Origin: Rhodococcoides fascians NBRC 12155 = LMG 3623
GTDB lineage: Bacteria; Actinomycetota; Actinomycetes; Mycobacteriales; Mycobacteriaceae
Assembly: GCF_001894785.1 (NCBI RefSeq)
Contig: NZ_BCWW01000001.1
Span: forward strand, 868,001 to 932,000
Direction: 5' to 3'
Length of the DNA stretch: 64,000 nucleotides
The stretch's first letter is position 1; every line of letters starts with the position of its first letter. The position numbers and the translations under genes are program-made. The notes under the pieces are model-generated. The model was not told the origin of the DNA and did not search any database. It was given only the letters and a program-made list of their open reading frames with translations. Below are positions 41,947-52,219 of the stretch, piece by piece.

Positions 41947-43019
41947 GCACCGAAACAGCAACCGCCGACGACAACGACGCCACGTCCCGGTTCGCCGGCG
42001 CAGTCGACTGGGCGGTGGCCGCGAAGGCCGGAGCGAGATTGGCCCGCCCGGGGCCGGCCACCTCGCGATACACCGCCGCCGCAGCCGTGGAAGAGCTTGC
42101 CGCAGCATCGCTTCGGGCCGAGGGGCCGGTACGGGAGACGACAGGCCTGGCCGACGGTCTGCCGGTGCCCGACGCCCAGGTGGTCGATCGAGCAGGATGG
42201 ATCGCAGCGGCGGCTGCGTCGATGAAGCACCTCACCGGGGACGAGAACGAGGCACCCCCGTCCGGTCTGCTCGGCGGCAAGCCCGCCGGGTTGCAGGCCG
42301 GTGCCATGCTCGCGTTCCTGTCCAGTGCCATTCTGGGACAGTACGATCCGTTCACCGGTGAGAGCGGCACCCTGCTGCTGGTCGCACCCAACGTGATCGC
42401 CGTCGAACGTGCACTTCGCGTCTCACCCAGTGATTTTCGGCTCTGGGTATGCCTGCACGAGGTGACCCACCGAGTGCAGTTCTCCTCCGCGCCGTGGCTC
42501 GGGCAGTACATGCGGGACAACGTCGGATTGCTCTCCGACGGCACCGACGAGCCGATGTCCGATGTCCTCACTCGGCTGAGCGGCGCTCTGAAGGCCAGGA
42601 AGAATCCCGGCGGATCCGCCGAGGACGCCGGCATCATCGGTCTGCTCCGCGCGACCCAGCCCGAGCCGCAGCGGCAGGCGATCGACCGTCTCCTCGTTCT
42701 CGGAACACTGCTCGAAGGTCACGCCGACCACGTCATGGACGCCGTCGGACCGGCCGTCGTGCCGTCGGTGGTGCAGATCCGCCGCGCGTTCGATCGGCGA
42801 CGCCAACGCAAGGTCAACCCCGTCCAACGCGTCGTGCGCACGCTGCTCGGGATGGACGCGAAGATGGCGCAATACGTACGCGGCAAGGCATTCGTGGATC
42901 ACGTCGTCGGCTCGGTGGGAATGGAACGCTTCAACACAGTGTGGACCGGGCCGGACACTCTGCCGTTGCTGTCGGAGATCGAGGACCCGGATGCGTGGGT
43001 CGCGCGAGTCCTTGGCTGA
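41943..43019 (+). CDS. Zinc-dependent metalloprotease (F420-associated TIGR03624/DUF2342)
   Basis: 358 residues from ATG 41943 (ATGA overlap with dacB). The zincin motif HEVTHRVQFSSAPWL (HExxH) is near residue 165, with a third ligand probably in LLEGHADHVMDAVGP near 260. The family (DUF2342, also described as associated with F420 biosynthesis) is soluble and of unknown substrate. The chromosomal pairing with dacB and tilS is conserved in mycobacteria. The stop at 43017-43019 overlaps the repeat copy. Confidence 0.85.
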   Translation: MSTETATADDNDATSRFAGAVDWAVAAKAGARLARPGPATSRYTAAAAVEELAAASLRAEGPVRETTGLADGLPVPDAQVVDRAGWIAAAAASMKHLTGDENEAPPSGLLGGKPAGLQAGAMLAFLSSAILGQYDPFTGESGTLLLVAPNVIAVERALRVSPSDFRLWVCLHEVTHRVQFSSAPWLGQYMRDNVGLLSDGTDEPMSDVLTRLSGALKARKNPGGSAEDAGIIGLLRATQPEPQRQAIDRLLVLGTLLEGHADHVMDAVGPAVVPSVVQIRRAFDRRRQRKVNPVQRVVRTLLGMDAKMAQYVRGKAFVDHVVGSVGMERFNTVWTGPDTLPLLSEIEDPDAWVARVLG

Positions 43020-43035
43020 GCCTGCGAAACGACCC
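43018..43035. repeat. Single diverged copy of the GAGCCTGCG small repeat
   Basis: GAGCCTGCGAAACGACCC matches the minus-strand core of the pair at 33209-33263 at 16 of 18 positions. It lies directly after the metalloprotease stop and ends 1 bp before the tilS start, so it fills the gap. Confidence 0.5.
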
Positions 43036-43989
43036 ATGCTGCCCGAGTCTCCGGCGTTGCTGGAGGTTCGGCGAGCGGTGCGGGGTTGGTTGGCGGCGCA
43101 TCCCGGCCCGGTAGCGGTGGCGCTGTCCGGTGGCGCGGATTCTTTGGCGCTCACTGCGGCGACGGCAGCCGAGGCTTCGAACGTGACGGCGCTGATCGTC
43201 GATCATGGGCTGCAGGCGGGATCGGCCGAGGTGGCTGCCGTTGCCGCCGAGCGTGCCCGGTTGCTGGGCGTCGATGACGCCCGAGTGCTGACAGTGACCG
43301 TGGCCGGTTCGGGCGGGATGGAAGCTGCCGCTCGCCGAGCCCGATACGACGCGTTGGACGCCGCGCGCGGTGATGCCTCGGTGCTGGTGGCGCACACTCT
43401 CGACGACCAGGCCGAGACGGTGCTGTTAGGCCTCGGTCGGGGCTCGGGGCCTCGGTCCATCGCCGGAATGGCAGCGTTCGACGACCCGTGGGGTCGGCCG
43501 CTCCTCGGGGTGCGACGCGCTGTGACGCGGGCCGCGTGCGCAGAGCTGGGGCTCGAACCGTTCGAGGATCCGCACAACACCGATCCCGACTTCACCCGGG
43601 TGCGACTACGCCACGAGGTGCTGCCGTTGCTCGAGGACGTGCTCGGTGGGGGCGTCGCTCCGGCTCTGGCCCGCACGGCCGAGCAGCTGCAGGAGGACGG
43701 CCGGGCGCTCGACGCCATCGCCGCGGCCGTCGTCGATCCGAACACGCGCGAGCTGGACGTCTCGGCGATCGAATCGTCCGACCCTGCGATCCGCCGCCGA
43801 GTGGTGCGCCGCTGGCTCCTCGGCCGGGGTGTGACGTCGTTGTCGGACCGTCAGATCCGCGCTGTCGATGCGCTCGTCGTGCGCTGGACCGGGCAGGGCG
43901 GAGTTGCGCTGCCTGGGGGAACGCCGGAGGCGAGGTTGGTGTGCTCGCGTCGGCATGGCAGGCTGAGCGTCGGCCTGGAGAACGAATGA
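43036..43989 (+). CDS. tilS: tRNA(Ile) lysidine synthetase
   Basis: 317 residues from ATG 43036. The PP-loop [13 protein letters not shown] (about residue 33) is followed by [45 protein letters not shown] and RPLLGVRRA, all typical of Til[16 protein letters not shown] is the tRNA-binding part. It attaches lysine to C34 of the isoleucine tRNA with anticodon CAU, using ATP, so that AUA is read. An in-frame upstream start would fall inside the metalloprotease gene. Overlaps hpt by 4 bp. Confidence 0.93.
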   Translation: MLPESPALLEVRRAVRGWLAAHPGPVAVALSGGADSLALTAATAAEASNVTALIVDHGLQAGSAEVAAVAAERARLLGVDDARVLTVTVAGSGGMEAAARRARYDALDAARGDASVLVAHTLDDQAETVLLGLGRGSGPRSIAGMAAFDDPWGRPLLGVRRAVTRAACAELGLEPFEDPHNTDPDFTRVRLRHEVLPLLEDVLGGGVAPALARTAEQLQEDGRALDAIAAAVVDPNTRELDVSAIESSDPAIRRRVVRRWLLGRGVTSLSDRQIRAVDALVVRWTGQGGVALPGGTPEARLVCSRRHGRLSVGLENE

Positions 43990-44552
43990 AGGGAAACCCC
44001 GTGTACGAGGGCGACATCGAATCGGTTCTCATTTCCGAGGAACAGATCAAAACACGGACCGCGGAACTCGCAGAGGAAATTGCCAAGCGGTATCCCGAGG
44101 GTGCTCCCGAAGGCGACTTGCTGCTGGTCGGCGTTCTCAAGGGCGCGATCATGTTCATGACCGACTTCGCGCGGGCCCTGCCCATCCCGGCGCAGCTCGA
44201 GTTCATGGCGGTGAGCTCCTACGGCTCGTCGACGTCGTCCTCCGGCGTCGTCCGGATTCTCAAGGACCTCGACCGCGACATCACCGGACGCCACGTGCTG
44301 ATCGTCGAGGACATCATCGACTCCGGTCTGACGCTGAGCTGGCTCAAGCGCAACCTGGCGACCCGGTCGCCCGCCTCGCTGTCGGTGGTGACGTTGCTGC
44401 GTAAGCCCGACGCGATCAAGGTCGACGTCGAGGTCGCGAACGTGGGCTTCGACATCCCCAACGAGTTCGTCGTCGGCTACGGCCTCGATTACAACGAGCG
44501 ATACCGCGATCTGCCGTACATCGGTCTGCTGGACCCGAAGGTGTACAGCTGA
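43986..44552 (+). CDS. hpt: Hypoxanthine(-guanine) phosphoribosyltransferase
   Basis: 188 residues. The PRPP-binding site is [38 protein letters not shown] is the N-terminal loop and [18 protein letters not shown] the flexible loop over the active site. [20 protein letters not shown] is the C-terminal signature with the base-binding residues. It salvages hypoxanthine and guanine to nucleotides. ATG start overlaps tilS (ATGA). The order dacB, metalloprotease, tilS, hpt agrees with mycobacteria. Confidence 0.95.
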   Translation: MKGNPVYEGDIESVLISEEQIKTRTAELAEEIAKRYPEGAPEGDLLLVGVLKGAIMFMTDFARALPIPAQLEFMAVSSYGSSTSSSGVVRILKDLDRDITGRHVLIVEDIIDSGLTLSWLKRNLATRSPASLSVVTLLRKPDAIKVDVEVANVGFDIPNEFVVGYGLDYNERYRDLPYIGLLDPKVYS

Positions 44553-44859
44553 TCCGAGTTCTTTCGGTTCCGCCCGTGTCGCTGCGCTGGACCGTCCGTC
44601 AATGGACCATTGCCGCGCCGAGACGTATGCAATGGTCCATCGATCCGGATAGTGTGCGGCGATACACGGGGAACTGCCGGGGGAGTGCAGTCGTTGGAGG
44701 GGAAGAAGCGTCGACGCCGACAGGCGCGTGGACGCAGAGCGCCAGGTAAGAGCGAGTCCGATGTCCGAGTCTCGCGGTAGCCTGGAGTATCCGGCGGGCA
44801 GGGAGCAGCCAGCGCGCGGGAGCGGACTGAAAGGACACGGCCGAGTCGGCTGAAGCTGT
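44553..44859 (+). other. 307-bp gap before ftsH: repeat element plus long 5' region
   Basis: The first part holds the palindromic repeat at 44598-44644. The remaining about 215 bp upstream of ftsH is GC-rich and without an ORF of consequence; GTGT (44652) and ACAC (44663) enclose a short dyad, and TAGTGT near 44650 could be a -10 element without a good -35. I see no riboswitch signature and no tRNA. The ftsH mRNA probably has a long leader. Confidence 0.5.
44598..44644. repeat. Palindromic dispersed repeat, copy A
   Basis: A 47-bp unit starting GTCAATGGACCATTGC and ending ATGCAATGGTCCAT; its arms ATGGACCATTGC and GCAATGGTCCAT are exact complements around a 15-base loop. It matches copy B (60903-60949) at 37 of 47 positions without gaps. 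Located 46 bp after hpt, it could also act as its terminator. Confidence 0.7.
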
Positions 44860-47700
44860 ATGAATCGGAAGACAGTAATACGAAATCTCGCCATCGTTTT
44901 CGGCATTCTGTTGGTGATCTATGCCTTCAGCTACTTCGGTAACGACACGCGGAACTGGACGTCGGTCGACACCTCGGTGGCGATCGCCCAGCTCGACGAC
45001 CGCAATGTCGAGTCCGCGCAGATCGACGACCGTGAGCAGCAGATTCGGCTGACCCTCAAAGAGGCCTCCGACGCCACGGACAACGAGAAGCAGATCATCG
45101 CGAAGTATCCGGACTCGGCGTCCGAGCAGATCTTCGACAAGGTCGACTCGCAGGGCTTGAACAGCTACAACACCACCGTCACCCAGGAGAGCTGGTTCAG
45201 CTCGTTCCTGCTGCTCATCCTCCCGATGGTGTTGATCCTCGGCGTGATCATCTTCGTGATGAGCCGTATGCAGGGCGGCGGCCGCGGCGGTGTCATGGGC
45301 TTCGGGAAGTCCAAAGCCAAGCAGCTGACGAAAGATATGCCGAAGACCACGTTCGCCGATGTCGCGGGCGCGGACGAGGCTGTCGAAGAGCTCTACGAGA
45401 TCAAGGACTTCCTGCAGAACCCGGCGCGCTACCAGGCCCTCGGTGCCAAGATTCCGCGCGGCGTCCTGCTGTACGGCCCTCCCGGAACCGGCAAGACGCT
45501 GCTGGCGCGCGCCGTCGCAGGCGAGGCGGGCGTCCCGTTCTTCACCATCTCCGGCTCCGACTTCGTCGAGATGTTCGTCGGCGTCGGTGCATCCCGCGTG
45601 CGCGACCTGTTCGAGCAGGCCAAGCAGAACAGCCCCTGCATCATCTTCGTCGACGAGATCGACGCCGTCGGCCGCCAGCGCGGCGCAGGCATGGGCGGCG
45701 GACACGACGAGCGCGAGCAGACGCTCAACCAGCTGCTCGTCGAAATGGACGGCTTCGGTGAGCGCACCGGCGTCATCCTCATCGCCGCCACCAACCGGCC
45801 CGACATCCTCGACCCGGCCCTGCTGCGTCCGGGCCGTTTCGACCGTCAGATCCCGGTCGGTGCCCCCGACCTGGCCGGCCGTCGAGCGATCCTGAAGGTG
45901 CACTCGGCCGGAAAGCCCGTCGCGCAGGATGCAGACCTCGAAGGTCTGGCCAAGCGAACCGTCGGAATGTCGGGTGCAGACCTGGCCAACGTCATCAACG
46001 AAGCGGCACTGCTCACCGCTCGTGAGAACGGCACCGTCATCACCGAGGCGTCGCTCGAAGAATCCGTCGACCGCGTCGTCGGTGGTCCGCGCCGCAAGAG
46101 CCGCATCATCAGCGAGCACGAGCGCAAGATCACCGCGTACCACGAGGGTGGCCACACTCTCGCGGCATGGGCGATGCCCGACATCGAGCCCGTGTACAAG
46201 GTGACCATCCTCGCGCGCGGTCGCACCGGCGGCCACGCGATGACGGTCCCCGAGGACGACAAGGGCCTGATGACGCGGTCGGAGATGATCGCACGCCTGG
46301 TGATGGCCATGGGTGGACGCGCCGCGGAAGAGCTTGTGTTCCACGAGCCGACCACCGGAGCGTCCTCGGACATCGACCAGGCCACCAAGATCGCCCGCGC
46401 TATGGTCACCGAGTACGGCATGAGCAGCAAGCTCGGTGCCGTTCGCTACGGACAGGAACAGGGCGACCCGTTCCTCGGTCGTTCGATGGGACAGCAGTCG
46501 GACTTCTCGCACGAGGTCGCACGCGAAATCGACGAGGAGGTGCGCAAGCTCATCGAAGCCGCGCACACCGAGGCGTGGGCCATCCTCAACGAGTACCGCG
46601 ACCTGCTCGACACCCTTGCCTCCGAGCTGCTCGAACGTGAGACGCTGACCCGCAAGGACCTCGAGAAGATCTTCCACAGCGTCACCAAGCGCCCGCGCAT
46701 CACGCTGTTCAACGACTTCGGTGACCGTAAGCCGTCGGACAAGCCGCCGGTCAAGACTCCTCGCGAGCTCGCAGCCGAGCGCGGCGAGCCGTGGCCTCCG
46801 GTACCACCGGCGCCGAAACAGCTTCCGCCACAACAGTTTCCGCAGCCCAGCTACGCCGGGTCGCCGCAGCTGACCAAGGGTGGGCAGCAGAACGGCAGCA
46901 ACGGTTACAACGGCGCACCCAGCAACGGCGCACCCGGCACCGGCGAGCTCGGACCGAACACGGGTGCCGGTCGACGTAGCGCGCCTGCCCCCGGCGACTA
47001 CAACGGCAGTAGCAACAACGGCGGCGGCTACAACGGGGCTACCAACGGTGGCGGCTGCAACGGCGCTACCAACGGCGGTCCTGCCAACGGAAGCTACGGC
47101 GGGCCGACCACAGGCGGCGGATACTCCGAGGGCTATCGCCGGCCCGAGCCCCGATCGGGTCCCAATGGTTCGGGCCCCGATTACGGCGCTCCCGCCGGCT
47201 GGTCGGCACCCGGCTGGCCGCCGCGCGATCAGCCACAGGTGCCGCGCTACCAAGGCCCGTCCACGCCGCCGGCTCAGTACCAGCCTCCGCGTGAACAGGA
47301 CTCGGATCAGGGCTACCACCAGCATCCGACGTATCAGCAGCCGCAGTCCTACCAGCCTCCCCAGCCGCAGCAGTCGTACGACCCGCAGCAGCCGCAGCAG
47401 TCGTATCAGCCGCCGCAGTACCAGCCGGATCCGTTCCGGCCGGACGCCGGGGAGCACGGTCGCACGTCCCGGCACGAGCCTCCCTACGGCGAGAATTCCG
47501 AGGGCGCGCCAGAGTCGACTCCCACATGGGAGGTTCCGGAAAGCTCGCACAACTACCCGCTGCCCGGAGACGATCGACCCGCTCATGGTTCGTCGGAGGA
47601 GTCGCAACAGGGTGAGCGCGGCGACGGTCACGGAAACGACGACGGCGACGCCGGCCCACGCACCCAACGGTGGGAAGGACCGGGCGGCTCACACCGCTAG
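44860..47700 (+). CDS. ftsH: FtsH ATP-dependent membrane zinc protease with long disordered tail
   Basis: 946 residues. Membrane helices at about 8-26 and 113-134 bracket a periplasmic domain. AAA+ domain: Walker A GPPGTGKT (206-213), Walker B IIFVDEID (261-268), arginine-finger region [10 protein letters not shown]. Protease: HEGGH (428-432), a variant of the more common HEAGH, with later Asp ligands. Up to about residue 635 it follows the normal family. The remaining 310 residues are Asn/Gly-rich ([20 protein letters not shown]), then Pro/Gln/Tyr-rich, then Glu/Gly/Ser-rich, far beyond the usual length. The core degrades misfolded membrane and regulatory proteins; the tail may add localisation or condensate behaviour. 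Confidence 0.94.
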   Translation: MNRKTVIRNLAIVFGILLVIYAFSYFGNDTRNWTSVDTSVAIAQLDDRNVESAQIDDREQQIRLTLKEASDATDNEKQIIAKYPDSASEQIFDKVDSQGLNSYNTTVTQESWFSSFLLLILPMVLILGVIIFVMSRMQGGGRGGVMGFGKSKAKQLTKDMPKTTFADVAGADEAVEELYEIKDFLQNPARYQALGAKIPRGVLLYGPPGTGKTLLARAVAGEAGVPFFTISGSDFVEMFVGVGASRVRDLFEQAKQNSPCIIFVDEIDAVGRQRGAGMGGGHDEREQTLNQLLVEMDGFGERTGVILIAATNRPDILDPALLRPGRFDRQIPVGAPDLAGRRAILKVHSAGKPVAQDADLEGLAKRTVGMSGADLANVINEAALLTARENGTVITEASLEESVDRVVGGPRRKSRIISEHERKITAYHEGGHTLAAWAMPDIEPVYKVTILARGRTGGHAMTVPEDDKGLMTRSEMIARLVMAMGGRAAEELVFHEPTTGASSDIDQATKIARAMVTEYGMSSKLGAVRYGQEQGDPFLGRSMGQQSDFSHEVAREIDEEVRKLIEAAHTEAWAILNEYRDLLDTLASELLERETLTRKDLEKIFHSVTKRPRITLFNDFGDRKPSDKPPVKTPRELAAERGEPWPPVPPAPKQLPPQQFPQPSYAGSPQLTKGGQQNGSNGYNGAPSNGAPGTGELGPNTGAGRRSAPAPGDYNGSSNNGGGYNGATNGGGCNGATNGGPANGSYGGPTTGGGYSEGYRRPEPRSGPNGSGPDYGAPAGWSAPGWPPRDQPQVPRYQGPSTPPAQYQPPREQDSDQGYHQHPTYQQPQSYQPPQPQQSYDPQQPQQSYQPPQYQPDPFRPDAGEHGRTSRHEPPYGENSEGAPESTPTWEVPESSHNYPLPGDDRPAHGSSEESQQGERGDGHGNDDGDAGPRTQRWEGPGGSHR

Positions 47701-47716
47701 TCCGATCATTAGGCTG

Positions 47717-47745
47717 ACTGGGTCGACCGTCACGGTCGACCCAGT
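47717..47745 (+). terminator. Strong hairpin terminator after ftsH
   Basis: ACTGGGTCGACCG (47717-47729) is exactly complementary to CGGTCGACCCAGT (47733-47745) across a 3-base loop, 16 bp after the ftsH stop. The remaining gap to folE (47746-47850) holds only a GGAGG ribosome site. Confidence 0.75.
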
Positions 47746-47850
47746 GAGTCGTTTCGAACCCGTGCTGTTGTCCGTCGGCGAGCCGTTCACACCGAGCAGC
47801 ACGCCCGCCCAGCTGCCACATTCGCGGAGCCCAACCGGAGGTACGTTCTC

Positions 47851-48534
47851 GTGTCAGTCAACAGGACCGACGAGTCGACAGGCGACTCGGCAGAAGTCCC
47901 AGCAGCCGTGCAATCCGTCGTCCCGCAGCAGGGAATCGCGGAGACGGTGGCCTATGCCACGGGCGCGGTGTTCGACCAGCCCCGCGCGGAGGCCGCGGTA
48001 CGCGAGTTGCTCATCGCCGTCGGTGAGGATCCCGATCGCCCGGGCCTGCTCGATACCCCGGCTCGTGTCGCCCGGTCCTACCGCGAGATCTTCGCCGGCC
48101 TCTACACCGATCCGGACACCGCGCTGAACACGACCTTCGACGAAGGCCATCAAGAACTGGTTCTGGTTCGCGACATCCCCATGTACTCCACGTGCGAGCA
48201 CCACCTGGTCTCGTTCCACGGCGTCGCCCACGTGGGATACATCCCCGGCAAGAGCGGCAAGGTGACCGGTCTGTCGAAGCTGGCCCGCGTGGTGGACATG
48301 TACGCCAAGCGTCCCCAGGTGCAGGAGCGGTTGACCAGCCAGATCGCCGACGCGTTGATGCGGAAGCTCGACCCGCGCGGTGCGATCGTCGTGATCGAGG
48401 CCGAGCATCTCTGCATGGCGATGCGCGGTATCCGCAAGCCCGGTGCCAGCACCACCACCTCGGCGGTCCGGGGTCTGCTGCAGTCCAGCGCGGCATCGCG
48501 TTCGGAAGCCTTGGACCTGATCCTCCGGAAATGA
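47851..48534 (+). CDS. folE: GTP cyclohydrolase I
   Basis: 227 residues from GTG 47851. Zinc ligands are in [46 protein letters not shown] (in parts) and [23 protein letters not shown] are the family signatures. It converts GTP to dihydroneopterin triphosphate, the first step of folate synthesis. The N-terminal 40 residues are variable. Followed by folP at 20 bp, then folB and folK in an overlapping operon. Confidence 0.96.
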   Translation: MSVNRTDESTGDSAEVPAAVQSVVPQQGIAETVAYATGAVFDQPRAEAAVRELLIAVGEDPDRPGLLDTPARVARSYREIFAGLYTDPDTALNTTFDEGHQELVLVRDIPMYSTCEHHLVSFHGVAHVGYIPGKSGKVTGLSKLARVVDMYAKRPQVQERLTSQIADALMRKLDPRGAIVVIEAEHLCMAMRGIRKPGASTTTSAVRGLLQSSAASRSEALDLILRK

Positions 48535-48553
48535 CGGTTCCGGTCCGATCACG

Positions 48554-49402
48554 ATGAATGTCGCGCGCTCCGTTCCCGCTGCGCCCATCGTCATGGGCGT
48601 TCTCAACGTGACGGCCGATTCGTTCTCCGACGGCGGTCGCTACCTCGACGTCGACGCGGCCGTCGAACACGGTCTGGCGATGCATCGGCTGGGAGTCGAC
48701 ATCGTCGACGTCGGCGGGGAATCCACGCGCCCCGGGGCGGACCGCGTCGACCCGTCGGTCGAGGTGCAGCGCGTCGTACCGGTCATCTCGGCCTTGGCCG
48801 CCGAAGGCGTGAGCACCAGCGTCGACACGATGCGCGCACACGTCGCCGCTGCGGCGATCGAGGCCGGGGTGTCGATCGTCAACGACGTCTCGGGCGGTCG
48901 AGCCGACCCCGCGATGGCCGGCGTGGTCGCGCAAGGCGGGCTGCCGTGGATCCTGATGCACTGGCGGGCCGCCGACTCGGCGTTCCGGCACACCGGTCCG
49001 GCCGATCACTACGACGACGTGGTCGCCGACGTCCGCCGCGAACTGCTCGAGCAGGTCGACCACGCAGTGAGCGCCGGGGTCGACGCGTCGCGGATCGTGC
49101 TGGACCCGGGCCTCGGATTCGCCAAGAACGCAGAGCACAACTGGCAGCTGCTGCGCGGACTGCCCACCCTGGTGGAATCCGGTTTCCCGGTTCTGGTGGG
49201 TGCGTCCCGCAAACGTTTTCTGGGCTCGCTCCTCGCCGAACCCGACGGTTCACCGCGTCCACCGGACGGCCGGGAGATCGCGACGGCCGTCGTCTCGGCC
49301 CTCGCCGTCGCCGGCGGCGCGTGGGGAGTGCGGGTGCACGACGTCCGGTCGTCACTCGACGCGGTGGCCGTCGTGCGGGCATGGCAGGGTGGTCGCGCAT
49401 GA
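48554..49402 (+). CDS. folP: Dihydropteroate synthase
   Basis: 282 residues. [29 protein letters not shown] and [16 protein letters not shown] are the pterin and sulfonamide-binding loops; [29 protein letters not shown] and GASRKRFLG complete the TIM barrel. It joins para-aminobenzoate to the pterin. The stop overlaps the folB start by 4 bp. A typical chromosomal folP without added domains. Confidence 0.95.
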   Translation: MNVARSVPAAPIVMGVLNVTADSFSDGGRYLDVDAAVEHGLAMHRLGVDIVDVGGESTRPGADRVDPSVEVQRVVPVISALAAEGVSTSVDTMRAHVAAAAIEAGVSIVNDVSGGRADPAMAGVVAQGGLPWILMHWRAADSAFRHTGPADHYDDVVADVRRELLEQVDHAVSAGVDASRIVLDPGLGFAKNAEHNWQLLRGLPTLVESGFPVLVGASRKRFLGSLLAEPDGSPRPPDGREIATAVVSALAVAGGAWGVRVHDVRSSLDAVAVVRAWQGGRA

Positions 49403-49800
49403 GCGAGATCAACAGTGCCGCTGCAGGGACTCGTCGCGGTGACCGCATCGAATTGCGCGGGCTGACCGTCCGCGGCAATCACGGGGTCTTCGACTTCGAG
49501 AAGCGAGACGGCCAGGACTTCGTCGTCGACATCACCGTCTGGATGGATCTCTCGCCCGCGGCCGAGACCGACGATCTGACTCGGACGTTGCACTACGGCG
49601 AGCTGGCCGAACATGCCGCGGCGGTCGTAGCGGGCCCGTCCCGGGATCTGATCGAGACGGTCTCCGCCGAGATCGCCGAGGTGGTGCTCGGTTACGACTC
49701 CCGAGTCGACGCGGTGGAGGTGGTGCTGCACAAGCCGTCGGCTCCCATTCCCCTGACGTTCGGCGACGTTGCCGTGGTGGCCTATCGGGAGCGAAAGTGA
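49399..49800 (+). CDS. folB: Dihydroneopterin aldolase
   Basis: 133 residues from ATG 49399 (ATGA with folP). [35 protein letters not shown] (in parts) holds the catalytic region and [11 protein letters not shown] and [14 protein letters not shown] follow, with [19 protein letters not shown] at the end, as in FolB. It cleaves dihydroneopterin to the hydroxymethyl pterin. The GTG of folK begins inside its stop. Confidence 0.93.
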   Translation: MSEINSAAAGTRRGDRIELRGLTVRGNHGVFDFEKRDGQDFVVDITVWMDLSPAAETDDLTRTLHYGELAEHAAAVVAGPSRDLIETVSAEIAEVVLGYDSRVDAVEVVLHKPSAPIPLTFGDVAVVAYRERK

Positions 49801-50306
49801 GCCGTGCAGTGCTGTCGATCGGCAGCAACATCGGCGACTCGATGAGCCACTTGCGTTCTGTCACAACCGAATTGGGTTCGCGCGTGGTGGCGTGCTCGGC
49901 CGTGCATCGATCTGCTCCGTGGGGCGGCGTCGAGCAACAGGACTTCTTCAACGCGATCGTGGTGGCCGAGGACGAGGCCTACGGCCCGTGGGACTGGTTG
50001 CGTCTGGGGCAGCAACTCGAGGAGGCAGCGGACCGCGTTCGAGTGCAGCGTTGGGGACCGCGCAGCCTCGACGTCGACGTGATCGTGTGCGACGACGTCA
50101 TCAGTGACGACCCGCGCCTGATTCTTCCCCATCCCCGTGCACACGAGCGCGCGTTCGTGCTGCTGCCGTGGCTGGACGTCGAGCCCGACGCCACTCTTCG
50201 GGTCGACGGGACGGACGTGCCGATATCCGAGCTGCTCGAGCGTCTGAGTACGGACGAGCGAGCGGGAGTCGTCCGTCTCGACGACGACGGTGATCGACTG
50301 TGGTGA
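49797..50306 (+). CDS. folK: Hydroxymethyl-dihydropterin pyrophosphokinase
   Basis: 169 residues from GTG 49797. [35 protein letters not shown] and [20 protein letters not shown] (the HPPK signature with the two Asp of the Mg site) are all present, then [14 protein letters not shown]. It transfers pyrophosphate from ATP to the pterin, preparing the folP substrate. Overlaps the DUF3180 gene. Confidence 0.94.
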   Translation: MSRAVLSIGSNIGDSMSHLRSVTTELGSRVVACSAVHRSAPWGGVEQQDFFNAIVVAEDEAYGPWDWLRLGQQLEEAADRVRVQRWGPRSLDVDVIVCDDVISDDPRLILPHPRAHERAFVLLPWLDVEPDATLRVDGTDVPISELLERLSTDERAGVVRLDDDGDRLW

Positions 50307-50773
50307 CCAATCCCACCAAGATCTGGGATGTCTTGGGTTTGTTTCTGATCGCCGCAGTGGGCACGTGGCTGCTGGTGCGGGTTTTCTACGGTTCGTTTCC
50401 GCCGATCCCGGTGTACGCCGGAGCGTCGCTGTATCTGGTCGCGGTAGTGGAAGTGGTGACCGCGGTGATCGTCCGCAATCGCATCGCCGAGCATCGAGTG
50501 GGCACCGGTCTGCACGACCTGCATCCGTTGACGGTCTTCCGGGCGCTGGTGTTGGCGAAGGCGTCGTTGCTGGTGGGAACCGCTCTGGTGGGGGTGTGCG
50601 TCGGCTTCCTGGTGTACGTATTGCCACGTGCGGCAACGGTGCGAGCGGCGTCCGCTGACCGAGCCGGAGCGATCGTGGCCCTCGTCGCGGGCCTTGCTGT
50701 CGTGGCCGCCGCGGTGTGGCTGGAGCAGTGCTGCCGCACCCCGGAAGATCGGGACGACGAGCGCTCCCGATAA
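50303..50773 (+). CDS. DUF3180 membrane protein
   Basis: 156 residues from GTG 50303 (GTGA overlap with folK; GTG 50300 also possible). Four membrane segments: VLGLFLIAAVGTWLLVRVF, YAGASLYLVAVVEVVTAVI, LASLLVGTALVGVCVGFLVYV-type and GAIVALVAGLAVVAAAVWL. HRVGTGLHDLHPLTVFRALVLAKAS is the conserved loop. Members always follow folK in mycobacteria and relatives. Function unknown. Confidence 0.85.
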   Translation: MTNPTKIWDVLGLFLIAAVGTWLLVRVFYGSFPPIPVYAGASLYLVAVVEVVTAVIVRNRIAEHRVGTGLHDLHPLTVFRALVLAKASLLVGTALVGVCVGFLVYVLPRAATVRAASADRAGAIVALVAGLAVVAAAVWLEQCCRTPEDRDDERSR

Positions 50774-50863
50774 CGTATCCGTCCCTCGATCGTTACCTTC
50801 GTTGTGTACGTGATCGGTCGGGGATGACCAGATGCGACCGACAGGCCGGTTACCCTTGAGAAC

Positions 50864-52105
50864 ATGACAGATCAGACTCGCGCCAAGAAGGGACGCCGAA
50901 AGCGGCGTAGTGCGAGCCAGCTGTTCCTCGCGGCGCTCGTCGTGTTCGGCATCGTCGCCAGTGTGCTGTTGTTGTTCAGCGAAAGCGTTCAGTGGATGCG
51001 CGTCGGGGTGCTCTCGGCGCTGTGGGCCGCGGTGATCGGTGCGTTCGCGATGACGAAGTACCGCAGGGAAGCGGCCGCGGATCAGACCAAGGCCAAGGAC
51101 TTACAGACCGTCTACGAACTGCAGCTCGCCCGCGAGATCTCGGCCCGACGCGAGTACGAGATGAGCGTCGAAGCCCGGGTGCGCAACGAGACGCGGTTGG
51201 AATCGGACGAGGTCGCTGCGCTGCGTAACGAACTGGCCGCGCTGCGCCAGAACCTGCAGGTGCTCTTCGAGGGCAATCTACCGACCGAACGGGTCGCACT
51301 GCGCGCCGAGGCGATGCGGATGCAGGAACTCGGTGGCCGTGGCTACGACAGCTATCAGCCCGCACCGTCCGGGTTGTACGTACGGGGTGGCGGCAACGGC
51401 AACGGACCCGCAGGCCCCGGCTTCAACGGCGTGGGTACGCCCTACGACGAGCCGGTCACCGCCGAGACGTCGGTGGTCTACCCCGAGGATCCGGACGAAA
51501 TGCCCCGTGCGACGGCGGCACCGGACCCCGATTCCCGGTACGCACAGGACGCGTCTGCCGAGCAGGGTTCTGCACCGGAGGGTTCCGACGACGTCACCGA
51601 CGCCGGGCAGAACGACCGCACCGAGCCGCCGGCCGCGCAGTCACGCCCCTACGGGGCACCGAGGCCGGCCGGGCGGGTGAGCCCGCCCACCTCGCCGTTC
51701 ACCGCATACAACTTCGAGCAGACGCGTCGACCTGCGGCCGAATCCGAACCGGCCGAATCAGCAGCGGCCGAGGACGCCGAACCTGTCGAGGAGGCCCTGG
51801 CTCAACAGGCCCCCGAGCCCGAATCGGCCGAAGAAGCGGCCACGTACCCGGAGTCTCGCCGCTCTCTGCGAGATTCGGCCGATGCGTTCTTCGCAGCCGA
51901 CCGCGTCGACGACACGCCTGCCGAGGAGACGGCGGATGCACCGCGACGCGGACGCAGGCGCGCCGAATCCCCCGAGGAGGCGTCCGGCGCGCACTCCAAC
52001 GGCCGTTCCGTCGCCGAGATCATGGCCGGGCTGGCAGGCGGCGATTCGGCCGACACGACGACCACCGACGCAGGCACGCGTCGCCGTCGCCGTCGCGCAG
52101 ACTGA
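50864..52105 (+). CDS. DUF6779 membrane-anchored coiled-coil protein
   Basis: 413 residues. Two short helices near the N-terminus (LFLAALVVFGIVASVLLLF and VGVLSALWAAVIGAFAM) are followed by a coiled coil at about 70-145 (DQTKAKDLQTVYELQLAREI, ETRLESDEVAALRNELAAL). The remaining 250 residues are disordered, Pro/Glu/Ala-rich with RRGRRRAESPEE and a basic end RRRRRRAD. The region corresponds to a conserved mycobacterial gene of the fol-pan cluster. Possible structural role at the envelope. Confidence 0.8.
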   Translation: MTDQTRAKKGRRKRRSASQLFLAALVVFGIVASVLLLFSESVQWMRVGVLSALWAAVIGAFAMTKYRREAAADQTKAKDLQTVYELQLAREISARREYEMSVEARVRNETRLESDEVAALRNELAALRQNLQVLFEGNLPTERVALRAEAMRMQELGGRGYDSYQPAPSGLYVRGGGNGNGPAGPGFNGVGTPYDEPVTAETSVVYPEDPDEMPRATAAPDPDSRYAQDASAEQGSAPEGSDDVTDAGQNDRTEPPAAQSRPYGAPRPAGRVSPPTSPFTAYNFEQTRRPAAESEPAESAAAEDAEPVEEALAQQAPEPESAEEAATYPESRRSLRDSADAFFAADRVDDTPAEETADAPRRGRRRAESPEEASGAHSNGRSVAEIMAGLAGGDSADTTTTDAGTRRRRRRAD

Positions 52106-52219
52106 GAACCAGATCACACCGGTTTCCCATGGCACGTTCGGTGCCGCTGTCGCTATTGTTCCCTGCAGGACGTCTGGTACCCGCCGAGCGGGACTGGAAC
52201 GAACGAGAGGAAAATTTCG

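Noticed and set aside
44599-47667. 1022-codon open frame on the minus strand opposite ftsH
   Set aside because: It is the antisense shadow of a GC-rich gene. Composition is Arg/Leu/Val-rich without domain motifs, while ftsH on the plus strand has full AAA+ and protease motifs.
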